A program made the position numbers and the translations under genes. Source: Rhodoferax sp. (lineage in GTDB: Bacteria; Pseudomonadota; Gammaproteobacteria; Burkholderiales; Burkholderiaceae). From it: a stretch of 5,991 nt of DNA. Below are positions 5,856-5,991 of this stretch, piece after piece. The notes beneath the pieces were generated by a model. The model was not told where the DNA came from. It did no database searches and worked only from the letters and a program-made list of their open reading frames with translations. The stretch spans positions 1 to 5,991 of the forward strand of contig JAIFMT010000155.1 of the NCBI GenBank assembly GCA_020048295.1, written 5' to 3'. Position 1 is the first letter of the stretch; every line of letters begins with the position of its first letter.

Positions 5856-5991
5856 CTACTTCTTGGGCAACACATCGAGTTCGGCTTTGCTGGGCAAAAA
5901 GCTGCCGTTCCACACGGTTTCAGGGTTGACGCGGCTCTTGGTGTTGAAGGCATCCGACACCTGGCTGGCCATCAGCGTCAGGCGCGGGCCC
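5856..5991 (-). CDS. probable ABC importer substrate-binding protein, C-terminal end (partial at right edge)
   Basis: An open frame of 44 complete codons runs in from the right edge and ends at a TAG stop (5856-5858): it reads GPRLTLMASQVSDAFNTKSR, then VNPETVWNGSFLPSKAELDV and LPKK. It is too short to show a domain, but the pattern (a helix, then a Phe-Leu-Pro motif and a charged tail) is what NMT1/SsuA-like periplasmic binding proteins end with. Position is the stronger argument: it lies upstream of, and in line with, an ATPase and permease of the SsuBC type, whose operons normally begin with the binding protein. The gap to the ATPase gene is about 120 bases and holds a hairpin element. The signal peptide and ligand pocket lie outside the window, so the substrate remains unknown. 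Confidence 0.7.
   Translation of the reverse strand, partial: GPRLTLMASQVSDAFNTKSRVNPETVWNGSFLPSKAELDVLPKK

Overview
The window is GC-rich, densely packed proteobacterial DNA. Protein content (beta-proteobacterial style PurB and YaeQ, a DUF2628/SPOR protein, a FFLEELY-motif protein) and an intergenic repeat with ATAG...AGCTAT arms suggest a beta-proteobacterium of the Comamonadaceae (Rhodoferax/Polaromonas-like). The family-level assignment is an inference from memory of such sequences, not from a search.

Layout from left to right. The 3' half of purB (adenylosuccinate lyase) enters at the left edge and ends at 659. After a 96-base gap with operator-like dyads comes a tight three-gene plus-strand unit: a ribbon-helix-helix antitoxin (756-1019), a PIN-domain VapC-like toxin (1023-1433) and a YaeQ family protein (1440-2000), with gaps of only 3 and 6 bases. 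A convergent minus-strand gene (2027-3124) encodes a membrane protein with a DUF2628-like region and a C-terminal SPOR domain. A 175-base region separates it from a divergent plus-strand gene of unknown function carrying the FFLEELYG motif (3300-4043).

The right third is a minus-strand ABC importer operon read from right to left: the last 44 codons of a probable substrate-binding protein (5856 to the edge), the ATPase (4906-5736) and the permease (4126-4896). The binding protein and ATPase genes are separated by about 120 bases that hold a REP-like palindromic element; the ATPase and permease genes are 9 bases apart. The family is nitrate/sulfonate/taurine-like (SsuBC/TauBC type), but the substrate cannot be read from the sequence.

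No clearly new system is visible. The points most worth a second look are the antitoxin-toxin-yaeQ unit with a dyad that runs into the antitoxin ribosome binding site, the REP-like element inside the importer operon, and the uncharacterised FFLEELY and DUF2628-SPOR proteins.
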